The notes beneath the pieces are model-generated. The model saw nothing but the letters and a program-made list of their open reading frames with translations, was not told where the DNA came from and ran no database searches. The position numbers were made by a program, and so were the translations under genes. Of a DNA stretch of 64,000 nt, positions 18,205 through 26,460 are shown in pieces. The stretch's first letter is position 1. Every line of letters starts with the position of its first letter. The stretch covers positions 2,060,586 through 2,124,585 of the forward strand of contig LJIE01000001.1 of assembly GCA_001281695.1 (NCBI GenBank), in the 5' to 3' direction. This stretch comes from a bacterium 336/3 (GTDB lineage Bacteria; Bacteroidota; Bacteroidia; Cytophagales; Thermonemataceae).

Positions 18205-18810
18205 ATGAAATCGAAAGCAGAACAAACAACGGAGTTTATCATTGAAAAAGTAGCCCCTGTATTCAACAAAAAGGGTTATACTGCTACGAGTCTGTCTGAT
18301 TTGGAAGAAGCCACAGGGCTTACCAAAGGAGCAATCTACGGAAATTTTGAGTCGAAAGAAGATTTAGCTGTCAAGGCTTTTCAATATAATTTTAAGAAAG
18401 TAAACCAATGGTTGTACGATTTTATGATTAAAGGCAAAAATCCAACAGAAAAACTGTTTTTGATGACGGAATTTTACAGAAATTATTATGATTTCATGGT
18501 AGATTTTGGAGGTTGCCCAATTATCAATGTGACCATTGATGCTAAAAATATCAACCCTACATTATATGCTTTAGGTTGTTATGAAGCTAAAAAAATGGAA
18601 GGCAAACTCACTAAAATTATCCAAATGGGTATTGAGAGTAAGGAATTTAAAGAAACCCTGAATGCAGAGCAAACGGCCAAAGTGCTTTATACCATGATAG
18701 ATGGAAGTATTTTAATGTCTTTTTCGCATTTAGATAAGACATATTTAGAAACCATGATGGATTTTGTAGATAATTATATCAGAGAAAGAATTCTTCAACC
18801 AATTATATAA
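18205..18810 (+). CDS. TetR/AcrR family transcriptional regulator
   Basis: This 201-residue protein has an N-terminal TetR helix-turn-helix (SLSDLEEATGLTKGAIYGNFESKEDL, residues about 30-55) and a helical ligand-binding C-domain. It has a GGCPIINVTID segment like the TetR_C_16/LmrA-QacR-type domain. It is followed by an acyl-CoA thioesterase gene. Both are preceded by matching palindromes (18172-18185 and 18827-18844), so it very likely represses itself and the thioesterase. The inducer may be an acyl-CoA or fatty acid; this is inference from context. Confidence 0.92.
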   Translation: MKSKAEQTTEFIIEKVAPVFNKKGYTATSLSDLEEATGLTKGAIYGNFESKEDLAVKAFQYNFKKVNQWLYDFMIKGKNPTEKLFLMTEFYRNYYDFMVDFGGCPIINVTIDAKNINPTLYALGCYEAKKMEGKLTKIIQMGIESKEFKETLNAEQTAKVLYTMIDGSILMSFSHLDKTYLETMMDFVDNYIRERILQPII

Positions 18811-18826
18811 ATTTTTTTATTCAAAA

Positions 18827-18844
18827 ATATACCAATCGGTATAT
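18827..18844 (+). promoter_or_regulatory. Second palindromic TetR operator, before the thioesterase
   Basis: ATATACC-AATC-GGTATAT (18827-18844) is an 18-nt palindrome with the same ATACC...GGTAT half-sites as the operator before the TetR gene. TATATTTA (18840-18847), one base off the -7 consensus, overlaps its right edge. Confidence 0.75.
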
Positions 18845-18871
18845 TTAAAAACCTTTAACCTTCAATGTTTT

Positions 18872-19366
18872 ATGGAAAAAGTTTTGAAAAGTAAAACCAA
18901 AGTAAGATTTCAGGATTGTGACCCTTTCAATCACCTGAACAATGGAAAATATTTAGACTATTTTATGAATGCAAGAGAAGACCAATTGCTTGAATATTAT
19001 GGTTTGGATATTTATAAAATAGCTCAAGAAACTCAGAAAAGTTGGGTAGTAGTAAGCAATCAAATTGCTTATTTTAAACCTGCTTTACTGATGGAGCCTA
19101 TTATTATAGAATCTCAACTAATTAATTTTACACCTAAAAGCATTCAAATAGAACTCAGAATGTTCAATGAAAAACAAACAGAGTTAAAAGCTGTTAATTG
19201 GGTTAATTTTGTGCATTACGACTTAACTACACAAAAAGCTACCAACCATTCAGATGAATTTATGAATTTGTTTGGAAATGTAGTGTTCCCTCTTGACATT
19301 CAGAGCTTTGAAGAAAGAACAGCTACTATTCATAAAACTTTGTTTCAATCTCTTCAACCTGCTTAG
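18872..19366 (+). CDS. Acyl-CoA thioesterase (4HBT hotdog fold)
   Basis: This 164-residue cytoplasmic hotdog protein has the active-site segment RFQDCDPFNHLNNGKYLDYF at about residues 12-31, the 4-hydroxybenzoyl-CoA/YbgC-type signature with catalytic Asp. Such enzymes hydrolyse acyl-CoA thioesters. The gene is controlled by a palindrome shared with the TetR regulator just upstream and is followed by a terminator shared with a convergent fatty-acid desaturase. The context points to lipid metabolism. The exact acyl chain is not known. Confidence 0.85.
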   Translation: MEKVLKSKTKVRFQDCDPFNHLNNGKYLDYFMNAREDQLLEYYGLDIYKIAQETQKSWVVVSNQIAYFKPALLMEPIIIESQLINFTPKSIQIELRMFNEKQTELKAVNWVNFVHYDLTTQKATNHSDEFMNLFGNVVFPLDIQSFEERTATIHKTLFQSLQPA

Positions 19367-19373
19367 AAATTCA

Positions 19374-19398
19374 AACACCCCACAAATCGTGGGGTGTT
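19374..19398. terminator. Bidirectional terminator
   Basis: A GC-rich 10-bp perfect stem (19374-19383 with 19389-19398) and 5-nt loop lie between the convergent thioesterase and desaturase genes. Confidence 0.9.
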
Positions 19399-19401
19399 GT
19401 T

Positions 19402-20190
19402 TTAAAAAGTAATCTTTTTATCTATTTCAGGTAAGGCTTTGTCTATGCGTTTAGCTAATTCGGGTAATTTAATAGTGGGCACAGCAGGAAATAAATGATG
19501 TTCCAAATGATAAAACATATTGAACGTTAGCCAATTTTTCCAGAAAGTTCTTTGTGTACGTGCAAAATTCGGATTTTCGTGGGTATGGTGGTGGACAGTC
19601 CAAACAGCAAAAAAAGCCATCAAAAACTCTCCAAAGACCATGACAATCATATGATAAATCAGAAAATGAATCTGAAAATACCAAACTATACCCACAAAAA
19701 TGACAATAGAAGTCAATTCTAAAAGTAAATTAATTTTGTAAAGTTTTCCACCTAACTGCCAAGTTACTTTATGAATTAAAAAAGTATGAATAGGTCCATA
19801 CAAAATAGCTCCATACCAAGTCATACGAGCAGATTTTCCTTCATAATCTTTTTCTTCTAAGCAATACTTATGATGCCTTAAATGATTGAATTTAACAGCA
19901 TGAATGGAAACCATCATCAGTACACTGTTGATGTAGAGTGTCAGCCATGTTAAAAACTTACTTGTCCCCAAAGTATTATGAAATCCATTATGAACCTGTC
20001 TGAGAGCTGTTAAGAAGAAAAATGCAGAAAAGGGTAAAGCCCAGACATAATGCTTGTAGTAAGCCAAAGTAATGGAAATAACAAACCAAGGAATTGTCAG
20101 ATTGTTTTCAATCAGAAGTTCTTGGTTTGATAAGTTCTTTAAATCTTTCCATTGAACTTTTTTTAATATTTCTTGTTCGGTCATAAACAT
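19402..20190 (-). CDS. Membrane fatty-acid desaturase family protein
   Basis: This 262-residue integral membrane di-iron enzyme has four or five hydrophobic segments. Histidine boxes are HNGFH (residues 67-71), HAVKFNHLRHH (97-107), HHHTH near 196-200 and HLEHH (228-232) followed by FPAVP. This arrangement fits the FA_desaturase family. The substrate could be a fatty acyl chain, sphingolipid or carotenoid. A match to the -7 box (CAAATATA at 20207-20214, read on the minus strand) lies 16 nt upstream of the ATG. It is convergent with the TetR-controlled thioesterase. Confidence 0.88.
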   Translation of the reverse strand: MFMTEQEILKKVQWKDLKNLSNQELLIENNLTIPWFVISITLAYYKHYVWALPFSAFFFLTALRQVHNGFHNTLGTSKFLTWLTLYINSVLMMVSIHAVKFNHLRHHKYCLEEKDYEGKSARMTWYGAILYGPIHTFLIHKVTWQLGGKLYKINLLLELTSIVIFVGIVWYFQIHFLIYHMIVMVFGEFLMAFFAVWTVHHHTHENPNFARTQRTFWKNWLTFNMFYHLEHHLFPAVPTIKLPELAKRIDKALPEIDKKITF

Positions 20191-20243
20191 AGAAATTTAG
20201 AATAACCAAATATATAAAAATAAGGCAATCAAAACTTATTATT

Positions 20244-20933
20244 TTAAGACAACTGAAACTCAATGGCTACATTTGTGTGTATCAGGGTTGTATCGAATGC
20301 TGGAGCAGGGACTTCTTGGGGTGGGAGCAACATAGGAATTTCGGTACAGCCCAAAATAATTCCTTCTGCACCATTTGCCAAGAGCTTATCAATAATTTCT
20401 AGATAACGCTTTTTGCTTTCTTCTTTGAAAATACCTCTTCCAAGCTCTTCAAAAATATTTTGATGTAAGAATGCTCTGTCTGTTTCATCTGGAATGATGG
20501 TTTCAATCCCTTTTTTGAGTAATCGAGACTTAAAAAAATCAAGTTCCATTGTAAACTTTGTTCCCAAAAGTCCTACTTTTTTGAGTCCAACCTTTTCAAT
20601 TTCAAGGGCAGTAGCATCAGCAATATGAATAATAGGAATGTCTAATTCTTTTTCAAGTCTATCAGCAATGTGATGCATGGTATTAGCACATAGCAAAATG
20701 GCATTTGCTCCAGAACTACTTAATTTTTTACAAGCTTTTAAAATTGTTTGAAATGTGGCATCCCAATCATTTCTGTCATTATTATTCTTGATTTCCTGAT
20801 AATTAAGTGAGTAAATTATACATTCTGAGAAGTTTAAATCACCTAATTTGTTATTAACACCCTGATTGATAAGTTTGTAGTAATCTGTAGTGGAAACCCA
20901 ACTGATTCCACCAACAAGTCCTAAAATTTTCAT
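20244..20933 (-). CDS. Aspartate/glutamate racemase family protein
   Basis: This 229-residue cytoplasmic protein resembles COG1794 aspartate racemases. The two catalytic cysteines are present, Cys82 in LLCANTMH and Cys196 in LGCTEIPML, and the N-terminus ILGLVGGISWVST is typical of the group. It interconverts L- and D-amino acids (aspartate or glutamate likely); substrate specificity cannot be decided from sequence. It is 53 nt from the next same-strand gene, with no clear promoter. It is divergent from the TonB receptor. Confidence 0.88.
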   Translation of the reverse strand: MKILGLVGGISWVSTTDYYKLINQGVNNKLGDLNFSECIIYSLNYQEIKNNNDRNDWDATFQTILKACKKLSSSGANAILLCANTMHHIADRLEKELDIPIIHIADATALEIEKVGLKKVGLLGTKFTMELDFFKSRLLKKGIETIIPDETDRAFLHQNIFEELGRGIFKEESKKRYLEIIDKLLANGAEGIILGCTEIPMLLPPQEVPAPAFDTTLIHTNVAIEFQLS

Positions 20934-21051
20934 GATTTTGATAAATTTTGTTTTAAAATGAAATAAGTAGTTTTCATATAACTAACGAGAATATCTTTTT
21001 TCAAAGTATCATTCTCAAGTATAATTTTATCTCACAATCAAAAAAATCAAG

Positions 21052-21112
21052 CAATCATGAAGCTAAAAAAAATGATTTATTTTTCATGATTATATACTTC
21101 TTCATGTGATTG
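21052..21112. promoter_or_regulatory. Imperfect inverted repeat upstream of the TonB receptor
   Basis: CAATCATGAAG (21052-21062) is complementary, apart from one inserted base, to 21100-21112. The loop contains a second TCATGATT copy. It lies in the 234-nt divergent region between the racemase and the TonB receptor and could be an operator or mRNA leader structure. Confidence 0.35.
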
Positions 21113-21167
21113 TTTTCTTCAAAAAAACATTCTACATTTCATTCTATAACCTCTAAAACTTATCAAA

Positions 21168-23201
21168 ATGCTTATTATACACCTTCAAAACTTATGGAAA
21201 TCTTTCTCCATAGTTTGCTTGCTATTCTTTTTGAATGTTGGACTATTGGCACAAGACACATCTCGTACTGCAAAAGTATTTGAAACAGATGCAACAGATA
21301 TGTTAAAACTAATGAATCAGAAAAACCAAGATGAAGATTTGGTATCTATTACAGGGTATAAAGAAACACCTTTGCGAGAAAGCCCTGGAATTGTAACACT
21401 TATCACAGAAGAAGAAATTAAGAACTCAGGAGCAAGAGATTTGGTAGATATTTTGAGGTTAGTACCTGGGCTTAATTTTGCTCATAACTACGAAAATGCC
21501 ATAGGCTTTGTAGCTCGAGGCAACTGGGCAGAAGAAGGCAAATTTTTACTTCTTTTAGATGGAATGATTCTCAACGAAAACAGTTTTGGTACAGTAGCTT
21601 TTGGGCAACGAATACCTATCGGAAATATTAAAAGAATAGAAATTATAAGAGGTGCAGGTTCTTCTATTTATGGAGGTTTGGCAGAATTGTGTGTGATTAA
21701 TATTATTACAAAAACAACTACCTCAAAATCTGGAGCAGAAGTCAAAATGACATCTGGAATATCTGAAGGGCGTTTTTCAAGAAATAATTTTTTAGTAGAT
21801 GTATTTCAGTCATATAAAGATGACTCAAGATTTTCTATTTCGGCTTTTGCTACCAAAGGAACTCAAAGCAATATCCGTTTTACAGATTTACAAGGCAGAA
21901 ATATCAATTATGGAGATAGTTCAGAAACAGCTACCCAAAATATCAATATGGGACTCATCAAAAAGGATTTTCAATTTAATTTTATATTTAACAATTATGA
22001 ATATGAAAACCTCAATAATCTAAAAGTAGGCTTTAGAGATTATATGGCTAATATTGCATATAATTGGCATATCTCTAAGAAATTATCCCTAAAACCCAGA
22101 GTTTCTTGGAAAAACTTGCAACCTTGGAATTATCAGAACTACCAGAACCTACCATCTGCTAATCAGGCAATTTATGATGGGTACCGTACCAATAATAATC
22201 GTTATACTGCAAGTATAGTTTCATTATATACACCTAACGATAATATGAATATAACCATAGGAGGGGAGTTTTTTAGTGAAAATGCTACTTATCAAGTAAA
22301 AGGGCTGACATTTTCAAATAATAAAAATAGAATAAATTTCAGCAACATTGCCTTCTTTGGAGAAGTGCTTTATAAATCAAGATTTGCCAATATCACTGCA
22401 GGTGTTAGATATGATGATTATAGTGCTGTAGAGCCCGCCATTGTACCCAGAATAGCAGTTACAAGAGCATTAGAAAAATGGCATTTCAAAGCATTGTATA
22501 GTGCCTCATTCAAAGCTCCTACTATCCAGAATATTGAATTTAGTATCGAAAACGATATTCAACCTGAAAGAACAAATTCAATAGAGTTGGAAATAGGCTA
22601 TAAGTTAAATAATAATACTTCTATTACTGCTAATATTTTTGACATCAGAATTCAGAAACCTATTGTGTATTTTATTGATAGAATTACCTTTTCAGAAGGA
22701 TATACCAATTTGAATCAAACAGGTTCACAAGGATTTGAAGTAGAGTTTAAAACAAAACCTAAGTGGGGACTTATACAATTTGGATATTCTTATTATACTC
22801 CCCAATACAATGAAACACCCAATTATCAGGTAATCGATGCAAACGGAAATGTAGATAAAACGATATATTTGGGTGTGCCGAATCACAAACTCACCCTCAA
22901 TACTCATCTAAAAGTAAATAATAAATTTTATTTCAATCCAATGATGATGTATTTCAGTAAGAAATATACATATCTGTTTAACAATAATTTAGATTTAGTG
23001 TTGACAGAATTTAAACCTGAGTTTCATGTAAATCTTTCAGCATACTTTGTTGCCAACGATCAACTAAAGATAAATTTTGGTATCTACAATCTGCTTGGTC
23101 AGAATCTTTGGTTTATAAACCCTTATAATAGTGGAGACAATCCTATTCCAGAACATAAGCAGGAAATTTTATTACAGATATCTTATAGGTTAAGTAGGTA
23201 A
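21168..23201 (+). CDS. TonB-dependent outer-membrane receptor
   Basis: This 677-residue protein has a signal peptide (residues 1-29). The plug domain covers about 60-180 (ESPGIVTLITEEEIKNSGARDL, LLLLDGMILNENSFG, IEIIRGAGSSIYGG, INIITK). A barrel follows, with the TonB-family C-terminal aromatic strand (LLQISYRLSR). There is no N-terminal carboxypeptidase-like domain and no adjacent SusD, so it is not a SusC glycan transporter. A colicin I/vitamin B12-type or siderophore role is possible. It is convergent with a cupin gene, with only 14 nt between stops. Confidence 0.9.
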   Translation: MLIIHLQNLWKSFSIVCLLFFLNVGLLAQDTSRTAKVFETDATDMLKLMNQKNQDEDLVSITGYKETPLRESPGIVTLITEEEIKNSGARDLVDILRLVPGLNFAHNYENAIGFVARGNWAEEGKFLLLLDGMILNENSFGTVAFGQRIPIGNIKRIEIIRGAGSSIYGGLAELCVINIITKTTTSKSGAEVKMTSGISEGRFSRNNFLVDVFQSYKDDSRFSISAFATKGTQSNIRFTDLQGRNINYGDSSETATQNINMGLIKKDFQFNFIFNNYEYENLNNLKVGFRDYMANIAYNWHISKKLSLKPRVSWKNLQPWNYQNYQNLPSANQAIYDGYRTNNNRYTASIVSLYTPNDNMNITIGGEFFSENATYQVKGLTFSNNKNRINFSNIAFFGEVLYKSRFANITAGVRYDDYSAVEPAIVPRIAVTRALEKWHFKALYSASFKAPTIQNIEFSIENDIQPERTNSIELEIGYKLNNNTSITANIFDIRIQKPIVYFIDRITFSEGYTNLNQTGSQGFEVEFKTKPKWGLIQFGYSYYTPQYNETPNYQVIDANGNVDKTIYLGVPNHKLTLNTHLKVNNKFYFNPMMMYFSKKYTYLFNNNLDLVLTEFKPEFHVNLSAYFVANDQLKINFGIYNLLGQNLWFINPYNSGDNPIPEHKQEILLQISYRLSR

Positions 23202-23243
23202 TATTCAGGTTTATATTATTTTTCAATCCCTGAATATTTTTTA
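23200..23243 (+). terminator. Terminator of the TonB receptor, inside the cupin gene end
   Basis: A 10-bp perfect stem (23200-23209 with 23229-23238) with T run after it starts at the receptor stop codon. Its right arm lies in the last codons of the convergent cupin gene. Confidence 0.6.
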
Positions 23244-23773
23244 TAAATAGCTCTGTACCCGAAGTAACGGGCTATAGGAGCTATTGTATTCATCAGTAAT
23301 TTTTGTAACCAAACAGGCACATCTGCTAAATAAGACTTTCCTTCTAAATATTTTAATGTGACTAATTGTTGAATGAAGCCATAATGTCCTTTTGTTAATT
23401 TCCCATCAACAGCTAAACCTACTGAATTTTCAAGGAAATAGTCAAAGTCAAAGGCTGGGGTTACAGTATAAATATAAGTAATGGCAAAATCATCTACATG
23501 ATAATGGTTATGGGGTGTGTTTTTAGGAATAATTATTTTTTCGCCTGCATTGAGTGTAAAAGTTTTCCCATCAACCCAAAAAGTCATAGTTCCTGATAAA
23601 ACCTCAAATGTTTCATCTTGTAACACATGAAAATGATTAGGCAGTAGTTTTCCTCGACTAATAACTGTCGATTTAATGGTAACCCTTTCACCATGTGTAT
23701 CTTGAGCTGTTTCTAAAAATTCGTAAGTATCTCCAGATTTTGGATTCCGGAGAATTTGTCCTTTTATAGGCAT
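23216..23773 (-). CDS. Cupin-domain protein
   Basis: This 185-residue protein has a single cupin barrel (residues about 35-115). The first motif is PNHFHVLQDETFEVLSG, and the second PKNTPHNHYHV supplies metal-binding histidines. A C-terminal region of about 65 residues (WLQKLLMNTIAPIARYFGYR) looks membrane-associating. No signal peptide. The function is unknown; similar proteins bind metal and small ligands. It is convergent with the TonB receptor, sharing a hairpin. Confidence 0.82.
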   Translation of the reverse strand: MPIKGQILRNPKSGDTYEFLETAQDTHGERVTIKSTVISRGKLLPNHFHVLQDETFEVLSGTMTFWVDGKTFTLNAGEKIIIPKNTPHNHYHVDDFAITYIYTVTPAFDFDYFLENSVGLAVDGKLTKGHYGFIQQLVTLKYLEGKSYLADVPVWLQKLLMNTIAPIARYFGYRAIYKKYSGIEK

Positions 23774-23852
23774 AAAGACATTTATTAATAAAATACTTTA
23801 TGTAATTTAGTAAAAAGAAAATATATTTCCGCATTAATTTTTTATTTTAATT

Positions 23853-24548
23853 ATGCATATTCATTGTTTTCAACATGTATCTTTTGAAGGTTTAGGGCAT
23901 ATAGAAGACTGGGCAAAAGAAAGAAATCACCAAATCTCTTATACCTATTTTTTTGAGAAAGATTTTCAAATACCCTCTTTAGAAAAAATAGATGCTCTTA
24001 TTGTTTTAGGTGGCTATATGAATGTGTATGAGGAAGAAAAGTTTGTATGGCTAAATCCTGAAAAAGAGTTTATTAGAAATGCCATTGATAGCCAGAAGAA
24101 AGTAATGGGCATTTGTTTGGGTTCACAACTGATTTCTTCGGCATTTGGATGTAAAGTATATGCCAACAAGCAGAAAGAAATAGGTTTTTATCCTATTTCT
24201 TTCACACAAGATATGCTTGAAAATCCGATTTTTAATCACTTGAAAAACGAAAATCTTGTTTTTCACTGGCATGGTGATACTTTTGACTTACCTCACCAAG
24301 CAAAACGTATTGCATCAAGTGTGGCTTGTGAAAATCAAGGGTACATCGTTGATAATCAGGTTTTAGCTTTGCAATTCCACTGGGAAATGAATGAAATAAC
24401 ACTCAAAAAAATGCTTTTACATGATGGTAATGAACTCGAAGAAAAAGGTTTATACATCCAAAATAAAGAAGAAATAGAGAAGCAAATGCCTGTTTTAGAA
24501 CAAAATAAAAATGACTTTTTTCAATTATTAGACAAGTTTTTTTCATGA
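23853..24548 (+). CDS. Class I glutamine amidotransferase (GMP-synthase-like)
   Basis: This 231-residue stand-alone amidotransferase has the triad visible as Cys88 in GICLGSQ, His176 and Glu178 in LQFHWEMN, with VLGGYMN near 51-57. It hydrolyses glutamine or a related amide such as a gamma-glutamyl bond. Stand-alone members of this COG0518 type have varied roles and the partner is not identified. It overlaps the next membrane-protein gene by 4 nt (ATGA), so the two are cotranscribed. Confidence 0.87.
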   Translation: MHIHCFQHVSFEGLGHIEDWAKERNHQISYTYFFEKDFQIPSLEKIDALIVLGGYMNVYEEEKFVWLNPEKEFIRNAIDSQKKVMGICLGSQLISSAFGCKVYANKQKEIGFYPISFTQDMLENPIFNHLKNENLVFHWHGDTFDLPHQAKRIASSVACENQGYIVDNQVLALQFHWEMNEITLKKMLLHDGNELEEKGLYIQNKEEIEKQMPVLEQNKNDFFQLLDKFFS

Positions 24549-24793
24549 GTTATAATGATATTATTGGGACAATAGGAGTAGGACTGATTTTGATAGCTTA
24601 TTTTCTAAATACATTTTCTTTGATACAAAAAGACGGGAATCTGTTCTTCCTGATGAATATTGTAGGAGCTGGTTTGGCTTGTTATGCTTCTTTTCTCATC
24701 CATTATGTCCCATTTATTATTTTGGAAGGAGTATGGTGTTTGGTATCTTGTATGGGTTTGGCAAAAAATATTATTTCACCCAACAAAATATAA
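24545..24793 (+). CDS. Small CBU_0592-like membrane protein
   Basis: This 82-residue protein has three likely membrane helices (TIGVGLILIAYFLNTF, LFFLMNIVGAGLACYASFLI, PFIILEGVWCLVSCMGLA). The LNIxG...LEGVWxLxS pattern matches the CBU_0592-like domain. The function is unknown. It starts within the stop of the amidotransferase gene (ATGA overlap) and ends in a terminator at 24871, so the pair forms one operon. Confidence 0.78.
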   Translation: MSYNDIIGTIGVGLILIAYFLNTFSLIQKDGNLFFLMNIVGAGLACYASFLIHYVPFIILEGVWCLVSCMGLAKNIISPNKI

Positions 24794-24870
24794 AAATTGT
24801 ACTTTTTGTAGTGTTTCTTTAATTTTTTAAAGAATTGTAAGTATTGTCCTCCTTGTGTCCACCTCTTTTG

Positions 24871-24905
24871 ATAGGCAGTCCATTTAATGTCTGCCTATAT
24901 TTTTT
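24871..24905 (+). terminator. Terminator of the amidotransferase/CBU_0592 operon
   Basis: An 8-bp stem (24871-24878 with 24891-24898) is followed by a T run. Confidence 0.7.
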
Positions 24906-24989
24906 GTATAAAAAAGAAAATGCCAAGATCTTTGTGCCATCAATTAATCATTGTACTTTTTATACATTTAAAACAAAATAATTTCAGTG

Positions 24990-26405
24990 ATGACAATTTC
25001 TTTAAAATCTATTTGCTATGTCTTGTTTCTTATTACGGCTTTAGGAGCTTGTAAAATGAACACTCTTCAATCAGTAATGGAAACACCTATTGATGAACAA
25101 AAAAAATCAAATTCTTTGAGAGCTGTAAACCCTGTAGAGTTCAATACTACTGGTACACTTGCAAGTGGTGCTGTAATACCTATTGCAGATTTAAAAGCTA
25201 CAGGTGGAAATTTGGTAGGAAATCCCATATTGGTTGATAACATGCCTGAGATTATCGAATCAGAAGGATGGTTGATGGCTCCTCCTCAAATCAATAGCAA
25301 CAAACAAGCAGTTTCAGGAGACATGGAATATTATACGTTCCATTACAACAAAACAGAAGTAGCTGGCTATTATGTTCTTTTGGCAAGTAATCCCCAACGT
25401 GATAAAGCCATTACTATAAACGCTCAGGGTGTATTGCTTGCTAAAGATGATGTAGGTGTTTTTACTTTTCCAAACTACGTCATTGAAAAAGAATCGTATG
25501 AGGTTGCGGATAGATTTATCAACAACAATTTTAACGTAAATACTGGAGATATTTCTATTCCTTTTTTAGGTAGCGGACAATCTAATGCGAAAGTGCTAAC
25601 ATACAGAAAAGTAGGCAATGGAAATGGCATTGATGGACGTTTTAAAATGAAAATTACAGGACAGGCTTTTATTTATAGTGTTTTTGTTATTCAAAAATCT
25701 GGAGAAACCATAGATAAAATGCTTCAAAGAGCCATTCAGATGGCTACAACAGATACAGGATCTACAGCTGATATTGCAAAAAGAGCAGATGGTGAGTGGC
25801 TTGATAAATTTGGCTATATTGTGGAAACTTTTTCAGGCAATACGCCTGTAGGTACTCCTGCGGGTCGTTATGGACGTGAGTGTGGTTTATATCAGAAATC
25901 TGGTTGGCAAATCAACAATGATATTACTTTGCCAGCAACAAAAGGTTTTTTAGGGTTTTGTATGATTAATGACCGTAAAACTGTCAATTATCCCGAAGAC
26001 CAAACTTCTCCCAATACAGCTCTTACGCCTGTAGATGTTCGCCGTTATCCCCTTATCAAAAATTTTAGCAATGCCACTCGTTCTTATGGCAATTATGGAC
26101 ATTATTATGATATTACCTTCAAAATTATTAATACACAAGCCAGAAGCAGAAATGTCGCTCTTTCTTTTGCTTTCAATAGTCCAGACGCTTCCAAACCCAA
26201 TGCAAGATTTGTAGGAGCTATGAAAGTGAAAGTTGGAAACAATGCAGAAACAACAGTTCCTGTAATGGTTAGACTAAATGACCCTCGTAAATCTTTGGCA
26301 AATTTTACAGTAGGGGCTAGTACTTCACAAACTGTTAAAATTAGATTCTACGTACCAGGTTTAATTACAGCAGGGAATCAACTCATTATAGAATCTTTGG
26401 ATTAA
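24990..26405 (+). CDS. DUF3370-like exported lipoprotein
   Basis: This 471-residue lipoprotein has a signal peptide and lipobox (ALGAC). The start is taken at ATG 24990; a GTG just upstream gives one more residue. Recognisable blocks are LVDNMPEIIESEGWLMAP near the N-terminal third and RRYPLIKN...GNYGHYYDITFKIIN near the C-terminal third, recalling DUF3370, a domain best known from cyanobacteria. The function is unknown; the layout suggests a cell-surface protein. Monocistronic with a hairpin terminator. The family call is from recall and moderate. Confidence 0.6.
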   Translation: MTISLKSICYVLFLITALGACKMNTLQSVMETPIDEQKKSNSLRAVNPVEFNTTGTLASGAVIPIADLKATGGNLVGNPILVDNMPEIIESEGWLMAPPQINSNKQAVSGDMEYYTFHYNKTEVAGYYVLLASNPQRDKAITINAQGVLLAKDDVGVFTFPNYVIEKESYEVADRFINNNFNVNTGDISIPFLGSGQSNAKVLTYRKVGNGNGIDGRFKMKITGQAFIYSVFVIQKSGETIDKMLQRAIQMATTDTGSTADIAKRADGEWLDKFGYIVETFSGNTPVGTPAGRYGRECGLYQKSGWQINNDITLPATKGFLGFCMINDRKTVNYPEDQTSPNTALTPVDVRRYPLIKNFSNATRSYGNYGHYYDITFKIINTQARSRNVALSFAFNSPDASKPNARFVGAMKVKVGNNAETTVPVMVRLNDPRKSLANFTVGASTSQTVKIRFYVPGLITAGNQLIIESLD

Positions 26406-26411
26406 ACTAAA

Positions 26412-26440
26412 AATCCTCCAAAATTAAATTTTGGAGGATT
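26412..26440. terminator. Bidirectional terminator
   Basis: A long perfect stem (26412-26425 with 26427-26440) lies between the convergent DUF3370-like gene and the papain-like protease gene. Confidence 0.9.
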
Positions 26441-26460
26441 CTATTTTTCTGAAAAAATAC

